A stretch of DNA of 64,000 nucleotides from Heracleum sosnowskyi (Eukaryota > Streptophyta > Magnoliopsida > Apiales > Apiaceae). Both the position numbers and the translations under genes were made by a program. How positions within the stretch are numbered: the first letter of the stretch is position 1; the number at the start of each line of letters is the position of its first letter. Location: the NCBI GenBank assembly GCA_030848705.1, contig CM061243.1:8085044-8149043 (forward strand), written 5' to 3'. A model generated the notes under the pieces. That model saw nothing but the letters and a program-made list of their open reading frames with translations, searched no databases and was not told where the DNA came from. This document shows positions 61,784 to 64,000 of this stretch, piece after piece.

Positions 61784-64000
61784 AAATGACCATCCTCATG
61801 GGTTGCCAGAATCACGATACAATCATAAGAAATGCCTGCAATTGTTAATTTCATAGCATACCAAAATAATAACATCTACGCCATATGTGAATACATATTC
61901 AACTCTGAGACGCAAATTATGATAATCATGTAAACACTTTGCACCAGAAAAATCAATATAAACCTTTGTCGAATAGGTTAGTGGAGATCAAATAAAAATT
62001 TCTCATCAAGATTCTCATGTCTTCATATTCGACTTGCTTTAAACTCCGCTAATGAATTTATTAATTAATAATAACGGGACATGTATAATTAGCAAGATAA
62101 ATCAATATCTTACGCATTATGATATGTGGTACTTCAGGACCAAGAATTGTCTTTTTAAGTGTGCAGAGCGGTGACTATCATCTTCCTTCAGGGAAGAAGT
62201 TGTATTTCAGAATGTATTAGCATCTCTTGCATATATATTAAACATAATCATGTATTTATAATCCTTCTGGGATCTTTATCCAATCGACTTTCATAAGTCG
62301 CAACTTTTAAGCATTCTCATAAAAATTATATTCGTCTCCGCTCAAAAGTAGTTTTCCCTTTCAAAATTTGCATGGTTCCGGGGTAACTGTAAAATATTAA
62401 TAAAATTCACAGATTTACAAAACAAACTCAATAATCCTAATATATTATGATTATGAGATGAAACTCATTCGAATGTCAATTAGAACACATTCTAATTTTC
62501 ATCCACTCTGGCCAGAGATTTATATGAGTTATCACATATCATAAATCATATTATCTTCAAAAAATAGTAGAAGATTAAACAATCATCATATTTCACGTAT
62601 ATCTTCTTATACCCGTACATACCCTTATGTGTACTCTATGAGTTAAGGAATATGCCAAAGTATAATTTTATAAAAATAACAAGAAGTATTTCCGAAATAA
62701 TTTTATGTTGGAATACTGGTCCAGAACTCTTTACAACTCGATAGAGTTAGTTCTCAAGAACTTAATTTTCTGCTTCTAGCAGTTTTAATCCTTCTGGAAT
62801 TGAATTTAAATGTTGTCAAGTGGGTCATATAAAATTAAAATCAAATTCTTCGTATATTGCCAGACTATTTGGTAATTATGTAATCATGTCCACCACAAGA
62901 TATTATTTCTCTTCAAAACCAATATAAGGTCATTATATAACTACGCGACCTTTATATTTCGTAGATTTCACTTTCACATAAATATTCATTCATACCCTCA
63001 CTGACTTTTTATACATGTGTGAATTGTAGTTCTAAATATTTCTCTATTTTAAAGAGATAATGATTTTTATAGCGCACTTCCTTCACAACTTCTGGTGTGC
63101 GAACTACAAGTCCAAATAATTTATCTCTTTGTAAGAGATTTTGCCTCAATCATTTACTTATATCTTTTGCCAATTTATTTTCTGATCCTCATTATAATCC
63201 ATAACCTCAAGTGTTAAATTTTCATATGAAGTATCGTCGACATTGATTTGAATAAATGGTTCCATTTTATTCTAGACATGACATAATATATTGAGATCTC
63301 ATAATTTTCAGGTACCTTCATTTTTATTTCTTTTGTCATGTCTACAATCTCTTCTGGAGATCATTCAAAAGTTACCCACTCCTCGATTTAGCCATCATCA
63401 ATTGCTGCTCCTTTTTACCTTTAAGGATAATTTTGTTATGGAACCTACTAGTCTATCATGCTTCAAGCGTTCTTTAGACACATAGCATCTTGAGGTTGTC
63501 CTTCCAGGACATATTTATTTGGAGCATTTGTAGCTAGTATATGTGATATAGCCACTCTTTCAGGTCAGCATATATGTCTGATAATAATTGAAACATATAA
63601 ATGAATTATCTTCTGAACTTCTAGTTCAGATTCTTTACTATGAGGATCAAAACGAGGCAATGATAATTCATTCATACTGAATATCACCAGCTATTCATTT
63701 TCTCCCCCTAATTTTGAGAAAACAGACTCAATAAATTGAGTCATAGCCAAATACATATAAATAGTTCCAAATATATAATGATTGGTAACCACTTATTTAT
63801 AATGTATATCCAACTCTATCTTATTGTTGTGGTGGAACAATTATAGCTGACCAAATTTAATTTATAATAGGGAGACATTATGATAACTGGATGGCTAGAT
63901 GTGCATCAATAAATGTCACAAGATATCCAAAAATTTTCATTGTACAATAATTTTCATTGAACATTTGGGTAGTAGACTCACCAATATCATATAAATGCAT

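Larger units (their letters stand above)
60625..64000 (-). mobile_element. decayed Ty1/copia retrotransposon, cut by the window edge
   Basis: Minus strand. The 3' LTR is 60625-60831 (207 bp, TG...CA on the plus strand) with the polypurine tract CACTGGGGAG beside it. RNase H end at 61553-61783. Further up, pieces of pol are readable despite stops: a stretch near 63660-63600 (DPHSKESELEVQKIIHL), near 63510 (ATNAPNKY) and near 63730 (FSQN, stop, GEK; equivalent to the copia LGGE region). The second LTR lies outside the window. Confidence 0.8.

Overview
The window is nuclear DNA of a plant, most likely a eudicot. It is AT-rich and has spliced genes with short exons. The plant transposon classes Sirevirus-type Ty1/copia, L1-type LINE, Helitron, TRIM, Stowaway-like MITE and hAT MITE are all recognisable. 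I cannot name the species.

Layout. 1-9.3 kb is AT-rich and holds one possible terminal exon (112-186), several Helitron ends, two Stowaway-like MITEs and a duplicated ~0.5 kb unit. From 9.4 to 57.3 kb runs a tandem, all plus-strand family of small genes and pseudogenes. They encode two paired-amphipathic-helix (PAH, Sin3-type) domains followed by a C-terminal membrane segment. At least five copies or pieces are visible. Nearly every copy is broken by a mobile element: a 5' truncated LINE inside Helitrons in copy 1, a rearranged TRIM in an intron of copy 2, a TRIM in copy 3a, a Helitron inside the last exon of copy 3b, and a 12 kb Sirevirus in a fragmentary copy 4. An older Ty1/copia element (15711-32714) lies just 3' of copy 1. 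One of its LTRs was later hit by a 14 kb Sirevirus (18570-32607).

The two Sireviruses are the most complete units. Each has LTRs differing at one position that I could find, a 5-bp target duplication, a primer-binding site for initiator tRNA-Met, gag, pol and a long third ORF. They are unrelated at DNA level, yet they share an architecture. ORF3 has its own TATA-like promoter and encodes a protein with a conserved N-terminal domain, a basic nuclear-localisation-like cluster and no membrane segment. Each element also carries its own short repeated motif, present one way round in the LTR and mostly reverse-complemented inside the element (TATGTCGCGAAGTC-like in one, CAGAGTTT in the other). I propose, as inference only, that the motif and ORF3 form an element-specific recognition system, comparable in logic to the anti-silencing proteins of VANDAL transposons.

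The right end (57.9-59.8 kb) holds the best candidate for an ordinary host gene: a four-exon minus-strand gene for a 262-residue multipass membrane protein. A tRNA-His-like gene with an enlarged anticodon arm lies at 56668-56747. The last 3.4 kb is a decayed minus-strand Ty1/copia element carrying a 570-bp hAT MITE with an 8-bp target duplication.
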